This document shows, piece by piece, positions 7,832-16,133 of a stretch of DNA of 34,775 bases (the stretch's first letter is position 1; each line of letters begins with the position of its first letter). The notes beneath the pieces were generated by a model. The model saw nothing but the letters and a program-made list of their open reading frames with translations, was not told the DNA's origin and did not search any database. The DNA comes from an uncultured Bacteroidia bacterium (GTDB lineage Bacteria > Bacteroidota > Bacteroidia > Bacteroidales > F082): NCBI GenBank assembly GCA_902794155.1, contig CADBGN010000018.1:1-34775 (forward strand). The letters are read 5' to 3'. Made by a program: the position numbers and the translations under genes.

Positions 7832-8491
7832 ATGAGACGATCGTATTTTAAACATTTGTTTTTGACGGTTTTAGTGCTTCTTGTTATGCCTTCCTGCCTC
7901 AAAGAAGGCAACGAGACGATTTTGGTTAACGATCCGCAGGACATCCCTTTCATCACCGAATACCTTCCCGAAGATCTGCTCAACTTGTTCGGTGAAGAAA
8001 ACGTTTATTTCGGCGACCAGCCCCCTGTAGTCGACATGGAGTTTAAGTCGATGCACGAGTATGCCGCCACCAATTTGCAGCCACCTTTTTCGCCACAGCC
8101 GGGACAGCTTTCGCCTATCACGCATTACCATAAAATCAACCAACAGTACCACCAGATTGCTGAATATGTTAGCATGACTTCTGAGGAGGTTTATTGCAAA
8201 CAGATTTCGCCTGTGTATCTCACGGGTAGCGGCAACAACTTCACGGTCTATTATCGCGAAGCACCACAAACAGAAGGCCATCCCGAGCATGCGGTTCTTT
8301 TTTCCGGCACCTTGACATCTGATGGGGTGATGGGTTTTATGTATGGCTATAAGATAATGGGGTATAACGACTCCATTGTGCCCCCTACGGTTTATCCCGT
8401 CAACTCCATCTTCATCTTCAAGGACCATGATGGGATAGCGGAGCGGTACTCTTGGTATAACGATTCCCTTGTCAACCCTGAAAATCGATGA
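7832..8491 (+). CDS. Putative lipoprotein, function unknown
   Basis: A 219-residue protein with a lipoprotein signal peptide: basic start MRRSYFK, a hydrophobic stretch, and a lipobox-like MPSC with the acylated Cys at about residue 22. The rest has no motif I recognise; it is rich in Tyr and Pro and looks like a beta-rich periplasmic or surface domain. It starts 4 bp after the frameshifted T9SS cargo gene and ends 4 bp before the barrel gene, so the three probably form one operon for a cell-envelope assembly. Confidence 0.75.
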   Translation: MRRSYFKHLFLTVLVLLVMPSCLKEGNETILVNDPQDIPFITEYLPEDLLNLFGEENVYFGDQPPVVDMEFKSMHEYAATNLQPPFSPQPGQLSPITHYHKINQQYHQIAEYVSMTSEEVYCKQISPVYLTGSGNNFTVYYREAPQTEGHPEHAVLFSGTLTSDGVMGFMYGYKIMGYNDSIVPPTVYPVNSIFIFKDHDGIAERYSWYNDSLVNPENR

Positions 8492-8495
8492 AGCC

Positions 8496-9341
8496 ATGAA
8501 GAGATTCGCTTTTGTTTTGGCTTTTGGCCTTTTGTCAATGGCTTCGTTGCATGCGCAGTTTGCCAAGCCTTTGAAAAACAGGAATTATTTGTGCCGCAAC
8601 ACAAGCGCATTGAGCATTGGCCTGACGGGTAGTATTGCTGGTAACGACATGGTTTATACTGCCGTAAGTAAGTCTATACTGAAGCCTTATCTCGCTCCGA
8701 CGGGAGGGCTTGCCCTTGAGTGGAACACTATGGGTGGACTTGCGGTGGGCCTCGACGCCTCCTATGTCATGCGTGGTTCAAACGAGGTCTTTGTCACGGA
8801 GTTTCTGACCAGTTATACCACCACGACGTTCGCTCGTGTCAATTATGCGATGCGGATGAACGCAGTCGAGGTGCGCATCCCCATCACATGGTATTTGGGT
8901 TATGATGAGACTTTCAGACCTTACATCTATATTGCTCCTCGTTTCGACCTCTGGCTCAATGGCAACCTCCGTTGGGAACGCACCTACGACGACGAGAGTT
9001 ATGCCCCCGTGACGTATGAGAGTGAATTGAACAAAGCCACCATGCAACCTTACGACATCAGTGCGGTGGCAGGTGTGGGCCTTTGCAGTCGCATCATGGT
9101 GAAACAGACCCGACTGTTTTTTAAGTTCGACCTTTCTTATGGCATGAGCGTGCTGAACAATTTCTCGCAACAGGAAATGGACGAGTCGATTCCGTTTCAA
9201 GGATGGGGCGATATTGAGCATGAGACCTTGGGCAATCGATATCTGCAGAATGTGGAGGCACGCCTGACCCTCTTGGTGCCTATGCGAAAGCTTCTAAAGG
9301 ATGCCTGCGCATTCGACCAAAAAATGAGGAAAGGCAAATAA
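8496..9341 (+). CDS. Outer-membrane beta-barrel protein (PorT-like superfamily)
   Basis: 281 residues with a cleavable signal peptide (MKRFAFVLAFGLLSMASLHAQ). The rest shows alternating hydrophobic/aromatic strands such as LALEWNTMGGLAVGLDAS, RIPITWYLGYDE and YIYIAPRFDLWL, as expected for an 8-12 strand outer-membrane barrel of the type often found beside T9SS cargo. The ATG at 8496 is chosen because it gives the signal peptide at the N-terminus; codons from 8469 overlap the preceding gene. It follows the lipoprotein gene by 4 bp. comEC begins 13 bp after its stop. Confidence 0.75.
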   Translation: MKRFAFVLAFGLLSMASLHAQFAKPLKNRNYLCRNTSALSIGLTGSIAGNDMVYTAVSKSILKPYLAPTGGLALEWNTMGGLAVGLDASYVMRGSNEVFVTEFLTSYTTTTFARVNYAMRMNAVEVRIPITWYLGYDETFRPYIYIAPRFDLWLNGNLRWERTYDDESYAPVTYESELNKATMQPYDISAVAGVGLCSRIMVKQTRLFFKFDLSYGMSVLNNFSQQEMDESIPFQGWGDIEHETLGNRYLQNVEARLTLLVPMRKLLKDACAFDQKMRKGK

Positions 9342-9354
9342 ACCCATTTGAACG

Positions 9355-11460
9355 ATGACCGACTGGAGCAAATATCCCTTTGTCAGGATGCTGATTCCTT
9401 TTGCCTTGGGCATTTGGGTCAGCATTTTTGTTGTTGCCCTACGGCTGTCGCCCACATTTTTGATTGCTGCGTCATTGGCACTCCTCGCCATGGCAGCGTT
9501 AACGGCATTTTTGTTGAAGCATCAACGGAACAGTTGGTTCTTTGGTGCGGTTATGGCTTGTTACCTGTTCATGGCGGGTTATTCGTTGGCTCGGGTGCAT
9601 GAGGCGGAGGTGCAAAGGGACTATTACCGCAATTTCCAGACGCATGCGAGCTATTACGTGGCTCGCGTATACGACTATCCCACAGAGCGTCCCAATTCGA
9701 TCCGGACGGTATTGGAATTGGAGTACCAGTTTGGTGACAGTGCCGCTTCGCGCCCTGTTTCGGGCAAGGTGATGGCGTATTTCCCCAAGTCTGACTCGGC
9801 TTTTGCCTTGCATTACGGAGATTTGATTGCCATTCCAGCGCCCATCCGCGAGGTCACGCCGCCCTTGAACCCCGAGGAGTTCGACTATCGGGCTTATCTC
9901 GGGCGCAAAGGCATCACGGGACAGGTCTATCTGAAAGACGAGGATTGGATCGACCTGCAGACCAATGATGCCAATCCGATTTACGTTTTTTCCTATCGTT
10001 TTCGTGACATTCTGTTGGCCTCACTGCAACGCAGTGGCTTGAGCGACGATGAGTTTGGCGTGGCCGCTGCCATACTTTTGGGCTACGATGACTATCTCGC
10101 CGATGAAGTGCGCAAGAACTATGTGGCAGCGGGTTCCATGCATATCCTTTGCGTGTCGGGCATGCATGTGGGCATCATCTACCTTTTGGCGTCGTTCCTT
10201 TTGGGTTTCCTCAACCGAAAGAAATGGCAGAAGACGTTGAAACAGGTGCTTTTGTTGGCTTTGATTTGGTTTTATGCCCTCATCGCTGGCCTTTCGCCTT
10301 CCATTTTGCGCGCTTCGCTGATGATCAGCTTTGTCATCATAGGAGAGATGATTCGTCGTAAGGGGTTCATCATCAATTCCATAGCGGCTTCTGCCTTCAT
10401 TTTGCTTTGCATTAACCCGAACAACCTGTTCGAAATCGGTTTCCTGTTGTCGTATGCTGCCGTCATGGGTATCGTGGTACTGCAAAGACCGATTTACAAC
10501 TTGCTGTATGTCAAGAACAAACTGCTCGACAAGGCCTGGCAGATTACGGCAGTTGCCTTGTCGGCACAAATCGCAACGATCCCGTTCACCTTATTCTATT
10601 TCCACCAGTTCACCACCTATTTCTGGCTCAGCAACCTGTTTATGACCCCGATTAGTTTTATAGTCGTCATAAGTGGAATGATACTGCTATTGGTATCGTG
10701 GGTTCCCTATCTCAACACCTTGGTCGGTTATCTGGTTTGGGGCGCGGTGTATGTGATGAACTGGGTGGTGGCAAAGATTGAAAGTATCCCGTATTCCATC
10801 GTCAAGGGATTGTATGTCAACGATTTCGAGTTTGCCGTGCTGCTCGTGGCTTTGCTGCTACTCATGCTGACTTTTATGTTGCGCAAACGGCGTCTGTTCA
10901 TCGCCATGTTGGCGGCATTGTTGGTCGTGATGGCTTCGGTGACCATCAGGCTGTATGGCTCCGATGAACAGAAAGGGATGACGGCATTCAGCTTGCGCAA
11001 CCACATGGCCATTGATTTCGCCAGGGGAGGGGAGCACGTCCTTTTGGCAGACTCCACGTTGATGGCCGATGAATCCACTATCGACTATAGCTTAAAAGGC
11101 GCTTGGAGCAAACGGCACTTGTCGCACCATCCCCAAGTATTTGGGCTTGAAGAGGATTTTGCGAATCAGTATGTGTACAAAAAGTCCAATTTGGTCTCAT
11201 TTGACGGAAAGTTGTTGGCGCTTTGGGACGGCCAACAGCTCGATGATAGCTTGTCTTATCGGCTTCCCGTGGATTATCTCTTGGTTTCAGGGAAGCAAAA
11301 ACCCGATGTGCAAGCTGTTGTGAATGGCTATGAAGCCAAGATGCTTCTCATTGACGGCTCAGTTCCGCGCTATTTGGCTGAAAAATGGGTGTCGCAGGCT
11401 GAGACTTTGCATATTCCATATTATAATGTCGGTGAAGGAGCCATAGAAATAGGTTTTTAA
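9355..11460 (+). CDS. comEC: ComEC/Rec2-family DNA uptake channel without a recognisable nuclease domain
   Basis: The inner-membrane channel proposed to move single-stranded DNA into the cytoplasm in natural competence. In 701 residues: an N-terminal DUF4131-like part with three membrane helices (about 8-75) and an OB-like soluble segment, then the Competence domain with AAGSMHILCVSGMHVGIIY (near 258-276), GLSPSILRASLMISF and many further helices up to about 530. The C-terminal 170 residues are soluble but lack the HxHxDH metallo-beta-lactamase motif found in long ComEC proteins; this short form is known in Bacteroidota. The next transcribed gene is tRNA-Asp. No other competence gene is present in the window. 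Confidence 0.92.
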   Translation: MTDWSKYPFVRMLIPFALGIWVSIFVVALRLSPTFLIAASLALLAMAALTAFLLKHQRNSWFFGAVMACYLFMAGYSLARVHEAEVQRDYYRNFQTHASYYVARVYDYPTERPNSIRTVLELEYQFGDSAASRPVSGKVMAYFPKSDSAFALHYGDLIAIPAPIREVTPPLNPEEFDYRAYLGRKGITGQVYLKDEDWIDLQTNDANPIYVFSYRFRDILLASLQRSGLSDDEFGVAAAILLGYDDYLADEVRKNYVAAGSMHILCVSGMHVGIIYLLASFLLGFLNRKKWQKTLKQVLLLALIWFYALIAGLSPSILRASLMISFVIIGEMIRRKGFIINSIAASAFILLCINPNNLFEIGFLLSYAAVMGIVVLQRPIYNLLYVKNKLLDKAWQITAVALSAQIATIPFTLFYFHQFTTYFWLSNLFMTPISFIVVISGMILLLVSWVPYLNTLVGYLVWGAVYVMNWVVAKIESIPYSIVKGLYVNDFEFAVLLVALLLLMLTFMLRKRRLFIAMLAALLVVMASVTIRLYGSDEQKGMTAFSLRNHMAIDFARGGEHVLLADSTLMADESTIDYSLKGAWSKRHLSHHPQVFGLEEDFANQYVYKKSNLVSFDGKLLALWDGQQLDDSLSYRLPVDYLLVSGKQKPDVQAVVNGYEAKMLLIDGSVPRYLAEKWVSQAETLHIPYYNVGEGAIEIGF

Positions 11461-11524
11461 TTTATTGTTTTACAATATATTATAAAATTTACAGAAAAAT
11501 ATCTCAAAAAAATGAAAAAAATTG

Positions 11525-11555
11525 CTTGCCAGTTTGGAAAAAGGTTGTACTTTTG
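11525..11555 (+). promoter_or_regulatory. Promoter of tRNA-Asp
   Basis: A CTTG box at 11525-11528, a 19-bp spacer, and TACTTTTG at 11548-11555 followed by C match the TTTG-N19-TAnnTTTG consensus. Transcription would begin about 30 nt before the mature tRNA. Confidence 0.75.
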
Positions 11556-11593
11556 CACCCGCAAAGCAAAGCAATAGAGTTCTTTTTCAGGCT

Positions 11594-11668
11594 GGTCCGG
11601 TAGTTCAGCTTGGTTAGAATGCCTGCCTGTCACGCAGGAGGTCGCGAGTTCGAGTCTCGTCCGGACCG
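11594..11668 (+). tRNA. tRNA-Asp (anticodon GTC)
   Basis: A complete cloverleaf: acceptor GGTCCGG with CCGGACC at 11661-11667, D stem GTTC/GAAT, anticodon stem CCTGC/GCAGG with loop CTGTCAC (anticodon GTC), T arm GCGAG/CTCGT with TTCGAGT, and discriminator G. The 3' CCA is not encoded (GCA follows), so it must be added after transcription. Confidence 0.97.
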
Positions 11669-11669
11669 C

Positions 11670-11702
11670 AAAGAGCGCAAGTCGAAAGGCCTGCGCTCTT
11701 TT
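11670..11702 (+). terminator. Intrinsic terminator after tRNA-Asp
   Basis: AAAGAGCGCA (11670-11679) pairs with TGCGCTCTTT (11692-11701), a perfect 10-bp stem with a 12-nt loop and a T-rich 3' side. It ends only about 6 bp before the start codon of the CapA-type gene. Confidence 0.85.
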
Positions 11703-11707
11703 CGTTT

Positions 11708-12880
11708 ATGAAAGTTAGATTCGAACATATCTCCTCATTCTTGTTTCAGCTGTCTTTCGTGCTGATCATCTGGATTATGTTGGGCTCCGTCTTTTTGCTT
11801 GGAGGAGCACGAAGCCTAGAAAAGGAACGGGAGGAGCGCGAGAAAAGAGAGGCGTATCTTGCCGACAGCCTTGTCACTTTGCTTTTTGCAGGCGACATCA
11901 TGGGGCACTCACCCCAATACCAAGTGGCATATAATCGTGAGACCGGAGAATACGATTATTCGGATTGTTTCCTCTATGTGGAGCCCTACGTGCAGGAGGC
12001 GGATTTTGCCTGTGGCAACTTGGAAGTCACCTTGGGCGGACCACCTTATGCGGGTTATCCTTGTTTTTCTTCCCCCGACGCCTTGCTTTATGAGGTTAAA
12101 AACATCGGGTTTGACCTGCTTTTCACGGCCAACAATCATGTACTCGACCGTGGCAAGCCTGGGGTGGAGCGCACCATTATGATGCTCGATAGTGTGGGCA
12201 TGCCTCATGCAGGTAGTTATGTCGACTCACTCAGCCGCGACACGAGCTATCCTATCATAATGGATGTGAAAGGGCTGAAAGTGGGTTTCATCAACGCGAC
12301 CTACGGCACCAATGGCATCAGGGAAAAAGCGCCGAATGTGGTGAACAGACTCGATACGGTGCAAATGGCTCGCGACTTGGAACGTCTGGCCGAGATGGGT
12401 GCCGACCTGAAGGTGGCCGTGCTGCATTGGGGTAACGAATACGAACTGTGGGGCAACAAACGCCAGCGGCAATATGCCCAGTCGCTCGTCAACCATGGTG
12501 CTGACCTCATCATTGGTGGCCATCCTCATGTGGTGCAAAACGCCGATACCTTATTTACATCAGCAGGGAAGCCTGTCGTGCTCTATTATTCCATGGGCAA
12601 CTTCATCTCCAACCAACAGCGGCTGGAAACTAAAGGCGGTATCATGGTCAAGGCGACGGTGAATAGGTTTACGGGACGCGTCGTAGCCACGGAATACATC
12701 CCTTATTTCGTGTTCATCGGCACCATCCACGGGAAATACCAATACTATGTTATCCCCAGTGTGCCATACCTGAATGGTGAATACGATTTCAGCTTGCCTC
12801 GATACGATAGCCTCATGCTCCTTAACGTCTACAACTCGATTTCGGGACGCCTCTCCAACTTCGACCAGTGTAAGGAGTGA
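11708..12880 (+). CDS. CapA/PgsA-family metallophosphatase-like protein
   Basis: This family (PGA_cap) is linked to poly-gamma-glutamate and capsule synthesis, though many members have no proven substrate. Seen in 390 residues: an N-terminal membrane anchor (about 11-33), a short charged helix (35-50), then the calcineurin-like motifs GDIMGH (62-67), GNLEVTLGG (103-111), TANNHVLDRG (140-149), HWGNEYE (240-246), GGHPHVVQ (270-277) and YSMGNFIS near 297. The catalytic fold should face the periplasm. No PgsB or PgsC homologue is nearby, so polyglutamate synthesis is not supported by context. The ATG lies immediately after the tRNA terminator, so it depends on read-through or a promoter I cannot see. 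Confidence 0.88.
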   Translation: MKVRFEHISSFLFQLSFVLIIWIMLGSVFLLGGARSLEKEREEREKREAYLADSLVTLLFAGDIMGHSPQYQVAYNRETGEYDYSDCFLYVEPYVQEADFACGNLEVTLGGPPYAGYPCFSSPDALLYEVKNIGFDLLFTANNHVLDRGKPGVERTIMMLDSVGMPHAGSYVDSLSRDTSYPIIMDVKGLKVGFINATYGTNGIREKAPNVVNRLDTVQMARDLERLAEMGADLKVAVLHWGNEYELWGNKRQRQYAQSLVNHGADLIIGGHPHVVQNADTLFTSAGKPVVLYYSMGNFISNQQRLETKGGIMVKATVNRFTGRVVATEYIPYFVFIGTIHGKYQYYVIPSVPYLNGEYDFSLPRYDSLMLLNVYNSISGRLSNFDQCKE

Positions 12881-12887
12881 TTTCATA

Positions 12888-12919
12888 TTTGCCCCGCGTC
12901 GTTTTTATTCCTATTTTTG
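12888..12919 (+). promoter_or_regulatory. Probable promoter of prfC
   Basis: TTTG at 12888-12891, a 20-bp spacer and TATTTTTG at 12912-12919 followed by C fit the Bacteroidota consensus. It lies just after the CapA-type stop codon and about 215 bp before the prfC start, so the intervening repeats would be transcribed as a leader. Confidence 0.65.
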
Positions 12920-12930
12920 CACGCTTTTTC

Positions 12931-12953
12931 AAGTAGATGAGTAAAATTAGTTT
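12931..12953. repeat. Short repeat module, copy 1
   Basis: The sequence AAGTAGATGAG followed by an AATTAGTTT word recurs almost identically at 23272-23294. In both places it lies downstream of a gene and upstream of a hairpin of the same family. Confidence 0.55.
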
Positions 12954-12969
12954 CCATAAATGAAGCGAG

Positions 12970-13113
12970 ACATGGGACTGTGACAATGACTAAGCAGAAC
13001 TGTTAGCTATTAGCAGTTAGCTTTTAGCTTACGTGCTACCAAGCTAATAGCTAACTGCTAAAAGCTAAAAGCCAGTCAAAGTTGTCATGGTCAATAAGTC
13101 CCTTGTCCCATGT
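12970..13113. repeat. Outer inverted repeat around the prfC leader hairpin
   Basis: GACATGGGA at 12970-12978 faces TCCCATGTC at about 13105-13113, with further matching words (GACTGTGACAATGAC against GTCATGGTCA). The pair encloses the long hairpin at 13003-13068. Its words resemble those over the surE stop and near 23208-23262. Confidence 0.5.
13003..13068. repeat. Long hairpin in the prfC leader, copy 1 of a structured repeat
   Basis: Arms 13003-13030 and 13041-13068 pair over 28 positions with two mismatches around a 10-nt loop (ACGTGCTACC). The core pair AGCAGTTAG (13012-13020) and CTAACTGCT (13051-13059) corresponds to the core of a second copy at 23316-23363, with the same 30-nt spacing. 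Confidence 0.8.
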
Positions 13114-13140
13114 CAAAAGAATCAGTTACTTTCCACCAAT

Positions 13141-14715
13141 ATGTCGTTCATAGATGAAATCAACAGACGGCGGACCTTCGCCATCGTCAGCCACCCCGAT
13201 GCAGGTAAGACCACATTGACCGAGAAACTGTTACTTTATGGCGGTGCCATTCAAGTGGCTGGTGCCGTGAAGTCGAACAAGATCCGCAAGACCGCCACTT
13301 CCGACTGGATGGAAATCGAGCGGCAACGTGGTATCTCGGTGGCTACCTCTGTCATGGGTTTTGATTATAAGGATATCAAGATCAATATTTTGGATACGCC
13401 TGGTCACAAGGACTTCGCGGAAGACACCTTCCGTACTTTGACGGCTGTCGACAGCGTCATCGTGGTCATCGACTCGGCCAAGGGCGTTGAGTCGCAGACG
13501 GAGAAGCTGGTCGAGGTGTGCCGCATGAGGAATACGCCCATCATCGTGTTCATCAATAAGATGGACCGACCTGGTATGGATCCTTTCGAGCTGTTGGACG
13601 AAATCGAGCAGAAGCTGAACATCCGCCTGACGCCATTGAGTTGGCCCATCAACAATGGACCGAAGTTCAAGGGCGTGTATAGCATCTATGACAAGAGCCT
13701 GTATCTCTTCAACTCCGACAAGCAGCACATCACCGAAGGCATCGCTTTCGACGACCTCAATAACCCCGAGTTGGACAAGATGATAGGCGAGGATGCCGAG
13801 ACCTTGCGCAATGAGACCGAACTCGTGCAAGGTGTGTATGATGACTTCTCCCGCGAAGCCTACCTGAAAGGCGACATTTGCCCCGTGTTCTTCGGCTCGG
13901 CCTTGAACAATTTCGGCGTGAAGGAACTGCTGGATTGTTTCATCGAGATTGCACCTACGCCGATTGGACGCGACACGGTGGAGCGCCGCATCGAGCCGAC
14001 TGAGGAGAAGTTCACGGGCTTTGTCTTCAAGATCCACGCCAACATGGACCCCAATCACCGCGACCGTATCGCCTTTGTGCGCGTGGTGTCGGGCCGCTTC
14101 GAGCGCAACAAGAACTACTTCCACGTGCGTCAGCGCCGCGAGTTGAAGTTCTCCAACCCCACGGCTTTCATGGCGCAGAAGAAGTCGGTGCTTGATGAAG
14201 CCTATCCTGGCGACATCGTGGGTTTGTACGATGCCGGCAACTTCAAGATTGGTGATACCTTGACCGAGGGCGAAATCCTCAACTACAAGGGCATCCCGAG
14301 CTTCTCGCCCGAGCAGTTCCGCTATGTGGAAAACGCCGACCCGATGAAGTCGAAGCAGCTGGCCAAGGGTTTGGAACAACTCACCGACGAGGGAGTGGCA
14401 CAACTCTTTACGGGCAAGATGACGGGCCGCAAGATCATCGGCACGGTGGGAGAGTTGCAGTTTGAGGTCATCCAATATCGTCTGCTGCACGAATACAATG
14501 CCTCTTGCCGTTATGAGCCCATCTCGCTCTATAAGACCGCCTGGATCACCAGCGATAACGAGGCCCAACTTGCCGACTTCAAGATGCGCAAGGCCTTGAA
14601 TCTGGCTGAGGACAAGGAGGGTAGGGATGTCTTCTTGGCCGAGTCGCCATACGCCTTGCAGATGGCCATGGAAAAGTACCCTGACATCGAGTTCCATTTC
14701 ACTTCGGAGTTTTGA
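13141..14715 (+). CDS. prfC: Peptide chain release factor 3 (RF3)
   Basis: This translational GTPase removes RF1/RF2 from the ribosome after termination. The 524 residues match the family (529 in E. coli). Seen: G1 [13 protein letters not shown] (17-29), G2 RGISVATSV (63-71), G3 DTPGHKDF (85-92), G4 NKMDRPG (139-145), and SAL after FFG in the G5 region, followed by the RF3-specific domain II/III sequence ([23 protein letters not shown]). The RF3-type opening separates it from EF-G. The start at 13141 ([10 protein letters not shown]) is preferred; an in-frame ATG at 13087 adds only residues encoded by the repeat. A long structured leader precedes it. Confidence 0.96.
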   Translation: MSFIDEINRRRTFAIVSHPDAGKTTLTEKLLLYGGAIQVAGAVKSNKIRKTATSDWMEIERQRGISVATSVMGFDYKDIKINILDTPGHKDFAEDTFRTLTAVDSVIVVIDSAKGVESQTEKLVEVCRMRNTPIIVFINKMDRPGMDPFELLDEIEQKLNIRLTPLSWPINNGPKFKGVYSIYDKSLYLFNSDKQHITEGIAFDDLNNPELDKMIGEDAETLRNETELVQGVYDDFSREAYLKGDICPVFFGSALNNFGVKELLDCFIEIAPTPIGRDTVERRIEPTEEKFTGFVFKIHANMDPNHRDRIAFVRVVSGRFERNKNYFHVRQRRELKFSNPTAFMAQKKSVLDEAYPGDIVGLYDAGNFKIGDTLTEGEILNYKGIPSFSPEQFRYVENADPMKSKQLAKGLEQLTDEGVAQLFTGKMTGRKIIGTVGELQFEVIQYRLLHEYNASCRYEPISLYKTAWITSDNEAQLADFKMRKALNLAEDKEGRDVFLAESPYALQMAMEKYPDIEFHFTSEF

Positions 14716-14727
14716 AAAAGTCTTGAT

Positions 14728-14899
14728 AGGCGCATCCCTAACGGGATGCAGAAAAAAAGTTTCCCCTCAAGGTTCAACCGAGCGGTTTTCCCTACGGGAA
14801 AAGTTTGCTGCTGAATGAGATAGGAAGCCATCCCATAGGGATGTGCGTTCGGTAACAGAAAACAAGAGTGAGTCTCAAGCATCCCGTAGGGATGCGCCT
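14728..14899. repeat. Inverted-repeat doublet with internal palindromes between prfC and mscL
   Basis: Outer arms AGGCGCATCCC (14728-14738) and GGGATGCGCCT (14889-14899) are perfect inverted copies. Inside are four short hairpins: GCATCCC/GGGATGC at 14732-14749, TTTTCCC/GGGAAAA at 14786-14802, CATCCC/GGGATG at 14829-14843, and GCATCCC/GGGATGC at 14879-14895. The architecture is that of a REPIN-like doublet. It begins 13 bp after the prfC stop. Confidence 0.8.
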
Positions 14900-14926
14900 C
14901 GCAATATGGCATAAATGAAAAAATGT

Positions 14927-14957
14927 TTTGTGCGGAACAAATTAATTCCTACTTTTG
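14927..14957 (+). promoter_or_regulatory. Promoter of mscL
   Basis: TTTG (14927-14930), an exact 19-bp spacer and TACTTTTG (14950-14957) followed by C are a full consensus match. The start would lie near 14964, giving a leader of about 37 nt. Confidence 0.85.
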
Positions 14958-15000
14958 CAGTGATAAACAATTCAACAATCAACAATTAAACATCATTGTT

Positions 15001-15414
15001 ATGGGATTATTCAAAGAATTTAAAGAGTTTGCCGTTAAAGGCAACGTGATGGACATGGCTATTGGTGTCGTCATCGGCGGCGCTTTTGGCAAGATCGTTA
15101 CTTCCTTGGTGTCCGACATCATCATGCCGCTCATCGGTGCTGCCACGGGTGGCCTCAACTTCACGGAGTGGAAGTGGGTGATTCGCGAAGCCGTCATGGA
15201 GGGTGAGAACGTCGTGAAGCCCGAACTGGCCTTGACATGGGGTAACTTCATCCAAGTCATCTTCGACTTCCTCATTATCGCCTTCTGCATCTTCTTGGTG
15301 GTGAAAGGCTTGAATTCGCTGAAGAAGAAGGAAGAACCTGTTCCTGAAGCTCCCAAGGGCCCAAGTCAAGAAGAACTCCTCACCGAAATTCGCGATTTGC
15401 TGAAGAACAAGTAA
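15001..15414 (+). CDS. mscL: Large-conductance mechanosensitive channel MscL
   Basis: This inner-membrane pentameric channel opens under membrane tension to release solutes during hypo-osmotic shock. The 137 residues are typical. Seen: the N-terminal amphipathic helix [15 protein letters not shown], the pore-lining TM1 [18 protein letters not shown] with its glycine pattern, a periplasmic loop with EWKWV, TM2 ([19 protein letters not shown]) and a charged C-terminal helix ([13 protein letters not shown]). The ATG at 15001 is used because the codons upstream from 14923 cover the promoter. A consensus promoter gives it its own transcript. Confidence 0.96.
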   Translation: MGLFKEFKEFAVKGNVMDMAIGVVIGGAFGKIVTSLVSDIIMPLIGAATGGLNFTEWKWVIREAVMEGENVVKPELALTWGNFIQVIFDFLIIAFCIFLVVKGLNSLKKKEEPVPEAPKGPSQEELLTEIRDLLKNK

Positions 15415-15432
15415 TTGTTTCAGGCAGATTGA

Positions 15433-15474
15433 AAAAGGCAGGGTGTACCTGATTGAAGGGTGCACCTTGCTTTA
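15433..15474 (+). terminator. Possible hairpin terminator after mscL
   Basis: AAGGCAGGGTGTACC pairs with GGGTGCACCTTGCTT with one bulge and two G-U pairs. It is followed by TT only, so its strength is uncertain. Confidence 0.4.
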
Positions 15475-15672
15475 AATGTATCGAACGCATTGACTTACCC
15501 AGCGACACCATCTATGAATATGGTGTGCCGCTCAACTAAATACAAAACCATAAAACTGAATTGTAGAAAAAGGAATAAAACGGACAATTAATTAACATAC
15601 TGAGCTTTACGCTTTTTATTCTCTTCACAGAAAACTGGACACTTTCAATACCGAGTGAGAATAAGTTGCTTG

Positions 15673-15701
15673 AAGTTCACGCTGATTGGCGTGGGCTTTT
15701 T
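15673..15701 (+). terminator. Intrinsic terminator without an assigned gene
   Basis: AAGTTCACGC (15673-15682) pairs with GCGTGGGCTT (15689-15698) over 10 bp with two G-U pairs, a 6-nt loop, and T5 at 15697-15701. It lies 260 bp after mscL, so it may end a small RNA or the mscL transcript. Confidence 0.65.
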
Positions 15702-15816
15702 GTACTTATCTATTCGGTTGGTAGTCCAGTAAATCCACTGTGAAAGGTAATGCAAAAAGTTTCCACGCTTTTTTGTGGTTGCTTTTTAAGGGCGAGGCTC
15801 CACAAAAGGCAACGGA

Positions 15817-16026
15817 ATGGACGAACTTCCACATATCGGAGAACGGATAAGGACCGAATTGAAGCGGCAAGGGCGCAGCAATGTTTGGCTGGCGCAGCAG
15901 CTGTCGTGCAATCCCCGCACCATCAGCAAGATTTTCCATAAGCGATATATCGACACTTACCAACTTTGGCAAATCTCCAAAGCCCTTGATTACGATTTCT
16001 TCCAGTTGTATTCCGAATTGTTGTAG
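15817..16026 (+). CDS. Small XRE-type helix-turn-helix regulator
   Basis: A 69-residue stand-alone DNA-binding protein. Seen: GERIRTELKRQGRSNVWLAQQL followed by the recognition part NPRTISKIFHKRYI (about 32-45) and WQISKALDYDFFQLYSE, the Cro/CI-like five-helix layout. Start at 15817 (MDELPHIG). It opens the AT-rich accessory stretch and could regulate it, but no operator was identified. Small XRE proteins of this length are also antitoxin components, yet no toxin gene is adjacent. Confidence 0.8.
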   Translation: MDELPHIGERIRTELKRQGRSNVWLAQQLSCNPRTISKIFHKRYIDTYQLWQISKALDYDFFQLYSELL

Positions 16027-16133
16027 ATGCCCAAATTGGCGGGGTTTTGTGTCTGAATTGGGCAGGGTAAAAGATTAGAAACAAGAGAATTATGTTATAG
16101 TTTTGTCTTGTTATTATTCAGTATTGGTTCATT

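Larger units (their letters stand above)
15415..15816. other. 400-bp gap between mscL and the XRE gene
   Basis: It contains the post-mscL hairpin, a short open frame reading RIDLPSDTIYEYGVPLN and a stop (15483-15539) that looks like a gene remnant, an AT-rich stretch, and a good terminator at 15673-15701 with no obvious gene before it. No full-length gene is supported here. Confidence 0.5.

Noticed and set aside
11708-12880. Poly-gamma-glutamate capsule locus
   Set aside because: Only a CapA-type gene is present; no ligase (PgsB/CapB) or PgsC homologue lies nearby, so a capsule function is not supported.
13087-13140. Upstream ATG extending RF3 by 18 residues
   Set aside because: The added residues come from the intergenic repeat, and the RF3 family begins at the MSFIDEI-like start.
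13231-14697. A 488-codon open frame on the - strand opposite prfC
   Set aside because: It is antisense to a well-conserved RF3 gene, contains His/Leu/Val-rich text without motifs, and arises from codon bias in the GC-rich coding strand.
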